A stretch of DNA of 64,000 bases from Pithys albifrons albifrons (Eukaryota; Chordata; Aves; Passeriformes; Thamnophilidae), in contig NC_092497.1 of assembly GCF_047495875.1 (NCBI RefSeq), forward strand, positions 71,418,134 through 71,482,133. The letters are read 5' to 3'. The position numbers were made by a program, and so were the translations under genes. The number at the start of each line of letters is the position of its first letter. Positions within the stretch are counted from its first letter, which is position 1. The notes under the pieces were generated by a model. The model saw nothing but the letters and a program-made list of their open reading frames with translations. It ran no database searches and had not been told where the DNA came from. Positions 35,530 through 49,149 of this stretch are shown piece after piece.

Positions 35530-36088
35530 GGGGCCTGCCCTGCCTCACCGCCCTACCCTAGGCCGGAAGGCGCCACAGTTTCCCAAGGGCCACCAGGGGC
35601 GGCTTCCGGGATGAAGCTCCCGGCGGCGAACGAGGATCTCTGGGCTTTCTGGTCCCGAGAGAACCTTTGCCGGCGAAAAAGCGCCGGGACGCGGTGCGAG
35701 GGGCCCACGAGGGCGGAGGCAGCGTGGCCGCCCCGCGGCGAGCGCCGCACACGGGCCCGCGGCCCCCGCCTGCCGCTCCACCATATTGCGGAGTCAGAGC
35801 CGCGGCCAGCCCCCAGGGCTCCTGCGGCCGGCCAGGGCCGGGCCGAGCACCGCGGCGGCCGTACTCACCCGGCAGGAGGAGGAGGAGGACAACGACGACG
35901 AAAAAGGGCCGCCGCCGCCTGAAGCACGAGTAGCGTCAGGGTCTCGGGCGCGCCGCCGCCGCCTGGGGAGCCGCGGCCTCGCCCCGCTACTTATGGGGCG
36001 TCACTGCGGCGCGTCACAGCCGCGGGCGGGGCGGGAGGGCGCGGCCCCGGGCGGCGAGTGTGCGGATCTGCTGGTCCGGCGGCGGTTC
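35530..36088. promoter_or_regulatory. CpG island and promoter of PLIN2
   Basis: A dense CpG block from about 35530 to 36088 with GC boxes (GGGCGGGGCGGG near 36025) surrounds the presumed exon 1. It ends sharply at the 3' terminus of a CR1 element at 36089. Confidence 0.75.
35870..35990 (-). other. PLIN2: PLIN2 noncoding exon 1 (approximate)
   Basis: A consensus donor CCGG|GTGAGTAC (minus strand) at 35868-35869 lies in a CpG island and opens a 1.7-kb intron that leads to the exon 2 acceptor. The transcription start was not seen. A weak TATA-like CATAAGTAG lies near 35990, so the 5' limit is a guess. Confidence 0.6.
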
Positions 36089-36350
36089 AGTCACAGAATA
36101 TGCGGGGTTGGAAGGGACCCGCAAAGATCATCGAGTCCAGCTCCTGACCCTGAACAGGACCCCCACAAGAGTCACACCGGGTGCCTGAGAGTCTTGTCCA
36201 AACGCTTTTGGATCTCTGTCAGGCTTGGTGCTGTGATCACTTCCCTGGGGAGCCTGTTCAGTACCCAACCACCCTCTGGGGGAAGAACATTTTGTTTAAT
36301 ATTCAGCGTAATCCTCCCCTGACCCAACTTCATACAGAGCAGAACAACTG
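36089..36350 (-). mobile_element. CR1 fragment abutting the PLIN2 promoter
   Basis: The 3' terminus reads CAGTCACAGAATATGCGGGG on the plus strand. The body continues with GATCATCGAGTCCAGCTCCT and CACTTCCCTGGGGAGCCTGT. It lies immediately upstream of PLIN2 in the same orientation. Confidence 0.85.
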
Positions 36351-38295
36351 GAATAAAAGAGAAAATGCCTCTTCTCTGAACTAATTTATTACACCTCTGA
36401 TAGGATGCATACCTAATATTTACAGGCACTCCACTCCTTTGATTACACTGTTGTCGTCTGAGACATACCGTCATTTCTCCTTCACAGTCACTTGGCTTCT
36501 AAAGTGTAAACGACTCAGTGTACCCATGACAACCACAAAATTAATTAATCCTTCTCTTTAGGGGTGTCTCTGGGAATTCCAGAGTATTCCAGGGATTTAT
36601 TTACTAATGTATATTACCATTAGGTGTAGTACAGGAACACCTGTGCCTCACAGAGCCCAGGTAAACACTTTGGCAGTATGCAATAACTAGAGATAGTATT
36701 AACACCTCAACCGTCCTTGGCAGACTATTTAGATTCTGGACATGTTTATCTTCACAGCTAGGTGCCCTTCTGCACTTGATGAACTTCTGGGAAAATTCTG
36801 AAAATCTAGGAACTTGCCTCTGGAGAACATTGCTTTGGTTATGTGGGGTGGGAGGGATAAGGGGTAGGGAGGGAGGACAATGTTTTCTCTTGGATGGAAC
36901 AAATTCCTCAATTATAATGAAAATAGGTGTTGTCCTAGTCAAGACTGAAGAAGCGGAAGTCAAGACAGCATCACGTCAAGCAGTAGTAACAGATAACACA
37001 AAAACATGCAGCACCAGCCACTGTTAAAAGAGGAAGGCAATAATAGTAGACCCTACTCTTCTGTGAGGCAAAGGCAGATGTTTAAAGTCACATGATGCAT
37101 ACAGTGAAAGAAGTTTCATTTCAATGAATAACACATCAACACATTCATCCATCCAAGTCTATTTAATTACCATTTTAGAACATAAGCCAACCTACCTATT
37201 CTTAACATCAGAAAAAAAATTATACAAGATAAAGAATCATACGATAAATTTATCTATCCTCTGGTGCATCTCTTTTCAACTTATAATATCGTCCATGATA
37301 AGGAATAGCTCAGGTTTCAGCCTCACAAGCTCTGTAAAACAGCGCTGCCAGAGATGGCAGCAATAGATAGAATACAGGTCCTTCAGTTTTTCTTACAGCC
37401 TTAGTACAGCCAAGTGGAGAAGCTGCTGGGACAACAACCCCGGGGCCCAGCAGGGTTGGGGGGAGCCAGAGCATGATCCTGCTGTGGCATCAATGGGGCG
37501 GCTGGCAGCCCTGGGGAGCTGATGTGGCAGAATGTAGGAGGCTCTGCAGAAGGCTGGGCAGGGCCGTTCAGCCCTGTCAGTGCCGTCAAGGCCCTGATCA
37601 ACAGCTTCAGCTGGTGACAGGTACTTTCACTTCAGCTGTGGACCACATGAAAAGTTATCAGCTGTTCCCCAAGAACAAGACAGAAAGGCCAAAGGGGAGA
37701 GCAGTGGTAAGTCTGTAGGACGCTGAGTAGTCTGCTACTATTCCTTTAGGAACTAGTATAGTTTAATACCCTGAGCTAGGGCTGACTTATAGTTGGAGTG
37801 CTAGTGTATTATCCAGATCCCATACAGGGATCTTCACTTGGTCTCACAGCCAGTGGATGGAGGGATATCCTGTGAACTCAAAAATGGGGCAGTGAGAGCT
37901 CTTACAACTGATTAAAGCTACTATACTTAAAAGTAGGCATGCTTGCCCATCAAGATGACTAACTAGAGTTTTTACTCAATCTTTAGGATGAAAGTTCAAA
38001 GCAGTGAAGTGGTGACATAGTCATAACTTACACAAGAAACTATCCATGCCCTTGTCCTGCAAAACAGAGAGCACAGAAAAATGGCCATCTGGAGTTGTCA
38101 ACAAAGTATGTCTAGTCAAAGCCTTAGGAAGCTGACAGGCTTTAAAGGACTGTCTCCAGCCACAGTTTGAGGCTGTCTGGAGTAGAAGCACAAGAAAACT
38201 CTGAAATGCCTTCTGTGCCTCAAGATCTTGCCAGTAAACCAGCACTGAAGTGGTTCTCAGTAGTCAGGATTGCCATAGTGACACAAAGGAAAAGA
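36351..38295. other. Intergenic, no gene seen
   Basis: Mixed composition. A GC-richer patch at about 37410-37620 of unknown origin has open frames but no splice signals or recognisable protein. Confidence 0.5.
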
Positions 38296-38400
38296 ATCAC
38301 AGAATCACAGAATATTCTCCATTGGAAGAGACCCACAAGAATCATCGCGTCCAACCCTTAAATGAATGGCCCATAAGGGATTGAACCCACAACCTTAGAA
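38296..38400 (-). mobile_element. CR1 3' fragment
   Basis: AATCACAGAATCACAGAATA and ATCATCGCGTCCAACCC mark the CR1 3' end, followed by GGGATTGAACCCACAACC, a form seen in some CR1 subfamilies. Confidence 0.8.
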
Positions 38401-39854
38401 GGTGTTAACAGCTGTGAAGGATAGATGGTTCAGGGTCCATAACATAAATAAGCAATTCAGTTGATTACAGCAGTGCATCTGACCTTAAAGTTCTCTAATA
38501 TTCAAAGCACACTTTTCTTTTACATGTTTATAAAAGTTGTTTAGTCATGTGAGATGCAAGTGATTCTATTGAATTTGGAATCTACCTACTTGTGCTGCAC
38601 ACCCTGAGACTTATCTGTGAAACAACAAAATTGTAAAAGGCAATCTTCCCTCAGCTCTCTCACTGCTCCTTGTCCTTTCCAGTCCCACAATAATACATTT
38701 TCCTCTGCGTTGCAGCAGTGTGTTTTTGGTCTTGTAACTAACTTCTTATCCACCTAAACTGCCTATCTACCTTACTCCTTGGTTTGGGGATTAAGCCTTT
38801 TGTATGTCCCTGTATGAAAAGCTTTCCCCTTGTCTTGGTTAATTATGTCCATAGTTTCCCTGCTGTGACTCACTTTGTTTTCCCCTCTCCAGAAAAGGAT
38901 ATCAGATTTGTGAGGCCTGGTCCTCCTTTGTAAGTCCACACTAATTGTCTTACAAATACATCCTTATTCTGCTCTGCCCAAAAGTACAGCATTCCCACCT
39001 TTTGTTTCGGAGCATCATGATCTGCAGGTTTTCTCCTTAGCATACTCCATTTTCCATGGAATGTACTTATCTTCCAATTTGTCTTACCTTTTGTTAGCTT
39101 TCCAAAGATCATCACCTCTTACCTCTTCAGTTGTAATTGAGTTTATCTGACATTTTACTCCAAAGAGACTAGTTAGGTCAAAGCTAGTTCTCCTCGGAAC
39201 ACTTGAAGAAAGGCAAAGGCAAGCAACAGTATCATCAGTTACAAGCAGAGAGGTGCTATAGCCCAGGTAGTATGAACCCACCCTAACAGCAGATGTGACA
39301 TGTTTGATTAGAAGAAGGATGGGATAAACTCATGCTGGCTTGATAGCAACAAAGAGTCAATTACACATATGTACACACTGCACAGGAGCTTTTTTTCATT
39401 TGGTTAGAGTTTGTCTATAACCCTGGCAAATGTGCTCAGAAAGTGAGACAGTAACCTGTTGTTATGGTAACATGCTGCGCCTTCAGAAAGATAACAGCAG
39501 ACCTGCATGTCTCACGTGACATCTAAGTCCCATCAGTCCACATGTAGCCCTTTAGTTTCCCTCCTTTCATAGGCAAACACACTAGATAAGGCCATGACAG
39601 AAGTTATCAATAAAGCAGCCTATTTTAAAAGACAAATTACTTCATAATAGCATACCAGCAGAAAGAAAAATATCCTAGGTATTTGGCAATTATCTACATA
39701 CCATCAGATAAGCAATACAGCAAGTACTGTATTGATGCTAACATGATCCTGTGACTTTTTAATTGTATTGTATTAACACCCAGGAGATGCAGCTATGGGT
39801 GAAAACTTTGTTACAGTAGATACAGCACAAACACGGCACAACAGTATCTAGGTC

Positions 39855-40245
39855 TGTTGTGTGTCATGACAGCCAAGAAAGCAAAAGTAGAGCCAAGATA
39901 CAGCAGTATTTACAGCCAGCAGCAAGTCTTTATTCCAGGAGAGTAAGACCCTCCTTCTTGGTTACAGCTTTCTCTTATATCTTTAATACAACATTAGGCC
40001 TATTCACAATTGTCTATTCAGTTCTCTCTAACATAGATACAAACATATCAGAAGGCTACAAGGTCTATACATACTGCTAGTGCTACACATCCTGTTCTAC
40101 TGTGGATACATCTTCTAACTTGCTTATCTGTTGCTTTGCCTGCATGTCTTTCTCTGTTTCAAGGGTAGACTTTAAAATCTTGAAGATTGACTAATTCAAG
40201 TGTTGGGGGTCAGCAGACCTGCTGTCAACCCCATAGACCCTGACA
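39855..40245 (-). mobile_element. Solo LTR with near-perfect 6-bp duplication
   Basis: TGTTGTGTGTCATGAC to GACCCTGACA forms a TG...CA unit. On the minus strand it has TATAAG (complement of 39974-39979) and AATAAA (complement of 39929-39934) about 40 bases later. The flanks are TAGGTC at 39849-39854 and TAGGCC at 40246-40251, a 6-bp duplication with one change. Confidence 0.75.
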
Positions 40246-40251
40246 TAGGCC

Positions 40252-43149
40252 CTGTTCTAGAACTAAGGAATAGTTCTGGAACTATTAATATAACTACTAA
40301 AATTTAGCTATTAAAACTATAATGGCTATCATATAAGGCCTTCCCACTACAAAAGCTAAGATACTCCATATAATTCTCCACCTAAACAACATTCTTTTAT
40401 TTATTAGCAACCAGCTACTTAATAGCATCTAATTATTCCTTTTTGGTCTGAGTCTGATAAATTCTTTCATGAAGTTCAAAAAGGTTCCTTACTGCAAGTG
40501 TGTTTATTCTTGCACACTATGTAGAAATCTAAGACGTGTGCCCTACAAAACATTCAAGCTTTCTCTACTTACATTTCCTTTCACTTGATACAAGAAGAGA
40601 AAAGAGGGCCAGACATACAGCTACTGGAAATCATGTTTGCATTACTGATTTCATGGGTTCTATGCTGACTGAGCTGCAAAAGATCTTGCTGCAAAAGCCT
40701 TTGGAGACAGAATCAATTCTCAGGTCTGACAGTGTGGAAGACATTCTGCTTTTGGAACCTGAAGAGGCTTCCAGGGCAGCCTTACTTTTACTCCTCCCAA
40801 TTTGTCCTGCCCTGATACTCTGAGTTTTCCAAAAGCTCCCCACCTTTGTGGGTTTTTTTTCTTGAACAAGGCTAAATTTCTTTTTCTTAGAAGCGTGTTA
40901 GAGTCCCTGGGTAGCACTGGAAATTGACCTCTTGATAAGATACTTGCTTTGAGTATGTATTGCTAATAGGTCTCTAAGGCATGGAAGTGTTAACAAACTC
41001 TGGTTAAACTTCACTTGGCTGCTTTGCCACAATCTATAAAAATGACTCATCTTTTATTGCAGTGCAGAGTTCACCAACCTGCTAAATCAAACACTACTAT
41101 GAAATCAGGCTGTTAGATGCTTGCTTAACTGTACTGCGCAATGTAGGCATAAGATGCCAGAATTACTCCATGTGTACACAAGATTTTGTATTCTGCTCAG
41201 TGATGCAGATCAAGTCCACTATCAAATCCACTGATAATTCAGAGGGTCTCCCCTAGACTTCCTACTGGCTAAGCACAAAACCAGTGATCCAAAAGTTTTT
41301 ATTGCTATTGTTAGCATGCCATTTCTTTCAAACTCACCAGCTCCAATGAGAGACAGACCATTGAGAGGCAGAATTTAGGCATCCCATTTTATTGACATTG
41401 GTGCATGGCTTCCAGACTGCAGATATTTTTCTTCCAGTCACACTGGAGCATAAGGCTGGGGAACTGGAGTTCATCTGTGTTGACATACCCTAACTTTCAG
41501 AATTTTGAACTAGTTACTTAATTTCTCCATATCTTCTCTAAAAATGCTTCACATGGCTACCATGACATTTAATTGCTTGTTTACTTCTGAATGCTTTACC
41601 CATGTTCAGAAATAGAGCCACTCACCACAGTGCTCAACAACAGCAGTAAAGTCAACTTAACAAACCAATAATGCTAATGTAACTGGTTGCAGATTCATAT
41701 CCTACTGTGCTTTATGAGGCAGTAGTGCTCTCTTTCAAATTAGCAAATCTGAGTAGGTAGCAAATATGGCTTTGCAAAAGGGCAAACCTTTCCTCAGCTC
41801 TAAAGGGAGTTTCCAGATATTCAGTGCATCTGAACAGCATGTCCAATTCAAACATTAAAAATCAGGCTGCCTTAGAAGCTGAGTTCTAGCTCTTAGTGCT
41901 TTAATTTTCCCAACAGTAAATCAAAATTATGAGTTCACTTTGTTATTAACAAATAAATATGAGATACACTCAGAGACCTTCAGTCTTTGGGAAAGTTTTG
42001 ACCTATAGTTCTACATAGGTATGCCTGTCCAGTAAATTCATAACAGTGACTTGGGAACATTCAGAAGCCAAAGAAGAAAAGATTTTATAAGGCAGATTCT
42101 TGTCTTTGATGGAATCTCAGGTGGAACCAAAGTGACTGAAAAGAGGAGGAGGAGTGAGAGGACAACTGGAAAACTGACAGCCAACAGTGCTGGACCTTAG
42201 GTTTACCAACCACAGCCAATTTGTAAATGAGTTCTCCTTACTGAAGAAACTGGATTCATAGAAGAGTGACTCACACTTACTGTAAAATGGTTTGTTTAAG
42301 CACTGTGAGTCTCATTCCTTTTCCTCCCTTGGAATTTCCTGGCTGTGTGCATGAGGGACAACAGGTTTGAATAAAGACCTGAGTACATGGGCTGCTAAAT
42401 GATATAACAATGCAGCTGGAGCACAAACGTAGGCCTGCCTGAAATATTTGTTGCAGGAATACTGCACTTTCCATAATCTGATTGGTTTGGGTTTTTTTCC
42501 AAAATCATCTGGTTTGTTAAGGCAGAGAAAACAGCAGCTGTTTTGGCAATGATATTAAATTCCACTGATATTTCAATTCAGAATTTATTAGTTCCCAAGT
42601 CCTAAAATTCTCCTTAATTGAATTCTTGCACACAGAATGGAATCCAAAAATCTGTTGAGCTCATGTGGGGTTCAGAAGGGCCAGTAAATTGCAGAAGAGC
42701 TGCTTTTGAGTGCCTGTATCATCTCTGAGATTGAATAATGCACTGTTCAACTCTTAATGACTTCAAAATGCTTGAAGTATGATGTATGATGCTGCCACAG
42801 TCATTTTAACTCAGACAAAACTTCTGTGTATGAAGATATCCATGGACAGCCTTCAGGCAGACTTAACAGTACCTGTGCATGCTCTGAAATGTGGCTGTTC
42901 TAGGCATTAGAACCATACTGATTTTGCAAAAGGAATTCCATATTAGTAGGTGGTGAGGTACAGACCTTTGTGCATAAAATTGATTTTTGATTTACTGGCC
43001 TGAGTTTACATTTTTGTTTCTTACCAGTTCACAAGAGGCCTTATTTCACCCACAGAAATATAACCATCTGAATAACTGCATGTGTAGGATTTGAATCAAT
43101 GTCTACTGAAATCAGGGGAGAAAGTTTCTACTAGGCATATATTAGTTTA
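40252..43149. other. Intergenic, nothing recognised
   Basis: AT-rich unique-looking DNA. No exon, RNA gene or repeat family could be supported. Confidence 0.5.
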
Positions 43150-44123
43150 GAGGAGATTGACAGCTTGATCAGTCCAAGCAGAGACTAGTGGCAAGTAGCA
43201 TTCCTTAGAGATTGGTATTGGGGCTAGTGCTTTAAATATCTTTGTTGGCAACATGGACAGTGGGATCAAGTGCACCCTCAGCAAGTTTGCTGACAGCATC
43301 AACTTATGGTGCAGCAGACATGCTGAAAGAAAGGTATGTCATCCAAGGGGACCTTGACAGGCTTGAAAGGTGGGCCTGTGTCAACCTCATGAAGTTCAAC
43401 AAGGGTGAGTACATGGTCCTGCTCCTGGGTCAGGCCAATTCCCAGTACAAGTACAGGCTGGAAGATGGTTGAGGGTGTGGGTGGATGAGATCAACATGAA
43501 TTGGCAAAGTGCTCATAGCCCAGAGAGCAAACTTCATCCTGGGCTTCATCAAAAAAGGCATGACCAGTAGGTCAAGGGAGTGGATTCTCAATCTCTACTC
43601 TGCCTTTGTGAGACCTCACCTAGGGTTGTGTGTCCATCTCTGGGGTCCTCAACATAAGAAAAATGCAGACTTGTTGAAGCTGATCCAGAGGAGGGCCATG
43701 AAGATGATCAGACGGCTGGAGCACCTCTACTATGAGGAAAGGCTCAGAGCATTTGGGTTGTTCAGTTTGGAGAAGAGAAGACTCCATAGAGGCCCTATAG
43801 AAGCCTTCCAGTACCTAAAGAGGACTACAAGAGAGCTGGAAAGAGACTTTCTCCACCTGCACAGGACATGGGGGAATGGCTTCATACTGAAAAACAGTAA
43901 TTTAGATATTAGGAAGAATATCTGTGAAGATGGTGAGGCTCCAGTACAGGTTGCCTAGAGAAGGTGGGAATGCTCAGTCCCTGGAAGTTTTCAAGGCCAG
44001 GTTGGATGGAGCTTTGAGCAACCTGGTCTAGTAAAAGATGCCTCTGCCCATGGCAGGAGGTTTGAAAGCAGATGATCTTGGAGGCCTTTTCTGACCCAAA
44101 GCATTCTATGATTCTGTGTTTTT
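43150..44123 (+). mobile_element. CR1 LINE, diverged
   Basis: Contains GCACCCTCAGCAAGTTTGCT (43256-43275), an open frame at 43509-43958 with FVRPHLGLCVHLWGPQ and [18 protein letters not shown], and the 3' tail ATTCTATGATTCTGTG near 44120. Several stops break ORF2. Confidence 0.9.
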
Positions 44124-45692
44124 ATGATCTAAATCTAATCTAGCACTCTTAAAGCTTTGTCTTACTACAAGAGGGGGAAAAGTTTTCTTAATCTGAGTAA
44201 GAAAGTATTCTTCATCTGAACTATCTAAAAATCCTAATGAAGAAAATGTGTTTGTAGATTTTGTATCAGTGGATCATGTAGGAAGCCTGGTATTTATTTT
44301 GTAAGCTTGTGTGAAACCTATATCTTCACTGACCGTACATTCAAAGGGCTAATTTAAGAATTTTTTATTTTGTTTTAAGAGCAGGCTAAGAGACATTGCA
44401 GGTAGAAAAGGTTACTTTCCCAAGCTGTTTGCCTTCCTTTTGCTGTATGAAGTTACTTCTGTATGAAGTTACTTCTTCCTTAGATTTACTGCCAAAGGAC
44501 TTTCTGGGAGAGTTCCTTAATTTACTTCTTCCAAGATCAGCTAAGTTTGCTTGGACAGGTTCCAGGCAGATAACAAGCAACTTGCATGAGGATGTCAGAG
44601 GATGTTTCTCAATGTTCTATCCTCCAAAGTTCAAGGAAGGCTTCAAAAACAGATAGAAACTGAAGGTTGTTTTTTTGCCAGCTCCTGTTTCCACTTAAAA
44701 CAACAGGAGTACAGACACCAGCAAGTCCATGACAGTCCACACTTGTAACAGCAACTGAAATGAAGTATAGGAGGAGATGAAGGCCACTTAAAAGAGAGAA
44801 TAAAAAATAGTATCTCCAGCTATTATTAGACTTAGTTGATTTTCTGAAAGAAGTTATACTTACTGTATTTTGTTAAGTATATTCTGGAATTTTAAAGAAT
44901 CTGGTCTTCTTTCTCATATGCCCACGAGGGCAGGATTCCATCAGCCATGAATCATCAGAATTACTTTGGATAGCTCAGCAATTACCCATCTTAATGTATC
45001 CACTTGTATCAAGTTCACGATTAATATTAATCCCTCATTTGTTATGGAGGGGAGAGACTCCATTTGTTTCAGGGTATGATGACACTATTCTGAAGGCTGT
45101 ACAAAGTTCACTGAAGAACTGAAAGACATTTTAGTCAATGAAACCACTAAGTTCATATTTCTCTGATGCCTCCACAGCTTAAATGTAAAGACAAAATGAT
45201 ACAAAGAAATGGAGAAGGAATTGCTACTGTAATATATTCCCAGCTATCTACTGTACTGTGACAGGGGAGATGTCAACATGCTCTCAAACTGCCAAAGGAA
45301 AAATTGTGTAATATCTCCCAGCCCATGTTCATCAAGTTAAACTTGGTTATTTCAGATAGTTTAAGTAATGTTGGTTATCTCACACTGCCTCACGTGTGTT
45401 AATGAATGAATAATTCACACATGAAACTCAATTTCTAGATCTGAAACTTTTCTAAGTCTTGTCTAGTAGAGGATAACAATCTGTTCTGTCAGCACTGGTG
45501 AAACAAAAAGAACTGTCTCCCCTGTAATCTTGCAGTAAGATCATCAAAGAGCAAAACTTGGTACAATTACATTCTCACTGAAATAAAATTTCATATATGA
45601 ATAGTCTTTCCTAGGATTTAATTTTGAAAGGCTTTGAGGGAGGGCTTGGCAGAGTACTCTAAAGTTGTATTTGTAAAGCCCTGCTCTACAAA
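44124..45692. other. Intergenic, nothing recognised
   Basis: AT-rich. A short direct repeat CTGTATGAAGTTACTTCT occurs at 44443-44476. No gene seen. Confidence 0.5.
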
Positions 45693-46609
45693 TGTCTTAG
45701 TTTGAGGGAAACCAAAATGTTTACCAAAACCAGAGGAGAGGATTCCTCCTCAATAATCATGTCACTCCTTATTAAATTTAAGAAAAAGGAGCTTTTAATT
45801 TGAACATGGATATAAGCAGGATAACTGTTCTTCACTTATATATATCTATATGTATATATGTACATATATATGTAGATATAGATATAACTATAAACAGACC
45901 AGCGTAAACTGCTCCCCCAGCACAAAAAAACCCACCCAAATCTCCGGTAGGATCCTCCTGGAGCAGTTATATTTATGGACACTGTCAGTGTCACACCTCG
46001 GCTGGCTGCGAGGTGAATTCTCAGTCTTTTCCCAGCAAAGCAGAGACAAGGAGGTGAACAACTCACGTGGTACAGAATGGAGTCTTTTGCATGGGGGGGG
46101 GGGAAAAGCAGACTCTCTCTCTCTCTCCCTCCTTGTCCTTTGTTCAAAAAGAAGGGAAAGCTGGGAGTGGAGGAATGGTGATAATTCCCAGGAATCTCCT
46201 TGCAGTCCAAGTTGGTCCGCAGGAAGAAAAAGGTCTGTAGTGTGTCCTGAAGCAGCTGTGACCCTCCTCTCTCTCTCTGAAGCTCAGGGTGTCCAGAGAT
46301 GGAGGGGGGAAGGCAAGGAGCAGAGCCAGAAAAGAGCTCTCAGCAGCTCAGCAAGCAGTGGCTTCTTTTCTGCAGCTGCCCCAACCTGAAAATCAAACCA
46401 GCACACAGGGAAAAAAACCTCTTCCACCCCCAGGTGCTGGGGTTCTGTTTCTCACCTCCTCCCACCATTCAGCTGGAATCTGAAAGTCATCAGCCATCTT
46501 TTGTTCTCAGTCCTGGCACTCCAACCCAAAACCTTTGTGTTGGTATGGTGAGAAGAATTCTCTGAGGGACTCCTCCCACTACCACCTTCCTTTGTTTGAA
46601 CCTTTGACA
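45693..46609 (-). mobile_element. Long LTR (about 0.9 kb)
   Basis: TGTCTTAGTTT to CCTTTGACA gives TG...CA ends. Reading the minus strand, it matches the inner element at 50932-51520 on the plus strand over most of that length, including the CTATAAACAGAC segment. It contains an AT-rich run (45838-45892), an 11-G run (46093-46103) and a CT run (46112-46126). No clear target duplication. Confidence 0.75.
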
Positions 46610-46896
46610 GTAACTAAATGAACAACAGATACAGAGCCTATGAAAAACCCCACAGTAAGACAGGGGAACTGTGATCATAAGAGGTCTCAGGACAAAGGTA
46701 AAACCGACTTGAATTATGTGTACAGAACAAGCCTATTTGTTGAAATTGCATCTTCCAGTCTTAAAATCACACAAAGAACAGAGGAGGATGACTACAAAAG
46801 GGAAGGATGCAACAGAATAGTCAAGGCCATCAGTTTGTTTTGGGAAGTACATCGATGCCCGATAAATCTGTAATGGGATTTTTTTGGTAGATTTTC

Positions 46897-47262
46897 TTCA
46901 GAGATGTGAGAAATGCTTACATTTTACCAATAAAATTTAGAGGGGACAAAAGTCGTTAAAGCAAAATTAAACTTTTATTTAACAAATTCAGCTGAATCGG
47001 GTGTGTCCCTCTAGCCTAGGAGACAGAACCAGAACAAAAAGAAACAGAACTTTTTATACCCCTTCCCCGGCTGAAAGGTCCCTGCCCCCTCTTCCTGTTG
47101 GCTGGGAATCAGGGACTCACATTCTGGCCTGGTTTGCCTGCCTGTCCAAGATCCCCCATCCCCTCCAAAGGCAGGAAAAACTGTTGGAAACTAATTACCC
47201 CTTAACTATTCTTTTACAGTTCCTTTAGCTTCAGCAAAACCCTAATTCTGTTTCTAACAGAT
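46897..47262 (-). mobile_element. LTR-like element
   Basis: The minus strand has GGTATAAAAAG (complement of about 47049-47060) followed 77 bases later by AATAAA (complement of 46974-46979), and would start at TGTTAGAAACAG (complement of about 47251-47262). The downstream limit and target duplication are uncertain. Confidence 0.5.
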
Positions 47263-49149
47263 ACATTCCTGGAAAGCATATGCATCTTGTGTGCCTGTTA
47301 CAGACGATTGTAATTCCCCTCTTTGGTCAACAGTTTTCTATAAACAGACTGAATTCTGGTTCCTAATTTCTTGGGTCTGGAGTCACCTTTCATTGTGCTG
47401 ACTCTGTTAGGCATGCTCACAAGCACAATTTTATCACAGGATAGATTTTGGTATTACTGTTTCAAACATCAAAATAAATGCCAAACTTTTACACATGTGT
47501 AGATACTAACTGTTGAGAGGGATAAACTAAAAGGTGGAAGACTGGCGAGGAGGATTGTAAAGGGCTCAAGTGACCTTGCAGCTGGGAATAATTCCTGATA
47601 AGCCTGTGTGAAGAGCAGTCCCGTGATCCTCTAGCAGGGATGGAGCTCAAGAATGCCTGGATCTCCAATTGTATACCTCTGCCCAGGGCTGTTGCTTTGG
47701 TGATTCTCTGGTTCACAGAGTAACAGAAATAAATTTACTTTTCCATCCTAGCTGTTCAGTTGTGTTTTTTCTGGCTGCCTGCCTGTCTGTGTCAACTCAC
47801 ACACTAATGTATGCAAATGTACATACTGTCATTGCATCCCTCCTCACAGTTTTGCTGCTGGGGCTGTGAGCTCAAGAAGGTCAGAAGTCATTGCACAGCA
47901 CAGGCTGGCTATTCCCCAAGTCGGGGGAGCTGGGAGTTGAAGGAGATCCCAAAAACTTGCCCACAGCCCAGGACATCAGGCAAGTTCAAGGTGATGAGAA
48001 AGAGCCAGGGGAAGCCAGGAACACAAGGCAGCAATTCAGAGTCAGGATCAGGCCCTGTGAAGATAATAACTGATCACAAGACATGCCTGTAGTGATGAGG
48101 AAGGTCCAAGGTCAGGCTGGAACAACATTCTGTGGGTCACGGGCTGGACCCAGATAAACAGACCAATAGACAGACTCATGATATAGTAGCAGATGTAGCT
48201 CAGATGGGATTCAAGCATGGGAGCAGCACCTTAGATCACTTCCCACAGGAGGCTGAGGACTTACTGCAGTGCTATCTGGAAAAGAATGTCTCTTGGACAA
48301 GTCTCTCCAAGGTTACCAGAGGGAGGGGACAGTCCTCAACTCTGCTAAATTAGCCCTGAGCACAGCACCCAAATCTCCAGGAGGAGGGATGGTCTCAGGG
48401 CTCTTTAAACAAATATATTTCATAGCTCTAGTAAACTTACAGCTGCTGAGAGGAGAAAAAAACTAACTCAAAATCTGAGAGCCCTTCTTATGTTCTGCCA
48501 AAACAAATTCTTGCTCCTTCCAGCCTTCTTTGGCTTTTTCCTTCCTCTGCCAGGTACTTAAGGTTTCTATACCTAAGCTTAAAAGCAGAATAATGATACA
48601 AAAAGAAAACAGAAGAGAATGCTCTAAGTTGCCACATGCTAGCTAAAAAGAGGTTATGCAAATAGATTTATAATTCACCCCAGTTTAGCTACTTAATAAG
48701 TAAATAGCATGAAGGTTGTGGCTGTTCTTTCAACTAACAATTATGACAGATATTGTAACCAATGAGGTTAACCTGAGGCACAACTATTGCTAATTGAATC
48801 TATGATTTCCAATAATGATTATTTAATCAAATTGCTGGTACATCACATACGAATGAACTTCTGAAAGTGACTTTTCACGCAAATCCCAGAAAGCAGGCAC
48901 TGAGCTCAAAGATGCACAGAGCCATTCGAATATCCATGTCCTTCCTACTCCGACAATAGGAGTATCCCAGAGATACTACTTTCAGAAGACCTGTTTTCTG
49001 AACATCTACAAATACTCCCCTGTAAGGGAAGCACCTCCCCTTTGTACCTCAAACAAATGGAACGTATGATAAGCATTACTTATAAAAATATCATTAGACC
49101 CTCTTCCTGACATCCAACAAAAGTTCAGCTTACTTTACTTTTGTCAGTG
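47263..49149. other. Intergenic, possible further LTR remnant
   Basis: The stretch 47500-47890 has an AATAAA (about 47729) followed by CAACTCACACACTAATG, which hints at a plus-strand LTR end, but no termini were found. The rest is unremarkable. Confidence 0.35.

Noticed and set aside
35545..36322. Long Arg/Pro/Ala-rich ORFs at the PLIN2 promoter
   Set aside because: CpG-island composition; no splice context or known protein, and PLIN2 exon 1 is noncoding.
36776..37027. Plus-strand ORF in the intergenic region
   Set aside because: No splice sites, no recognisable motif, no promoter; expected by chance.
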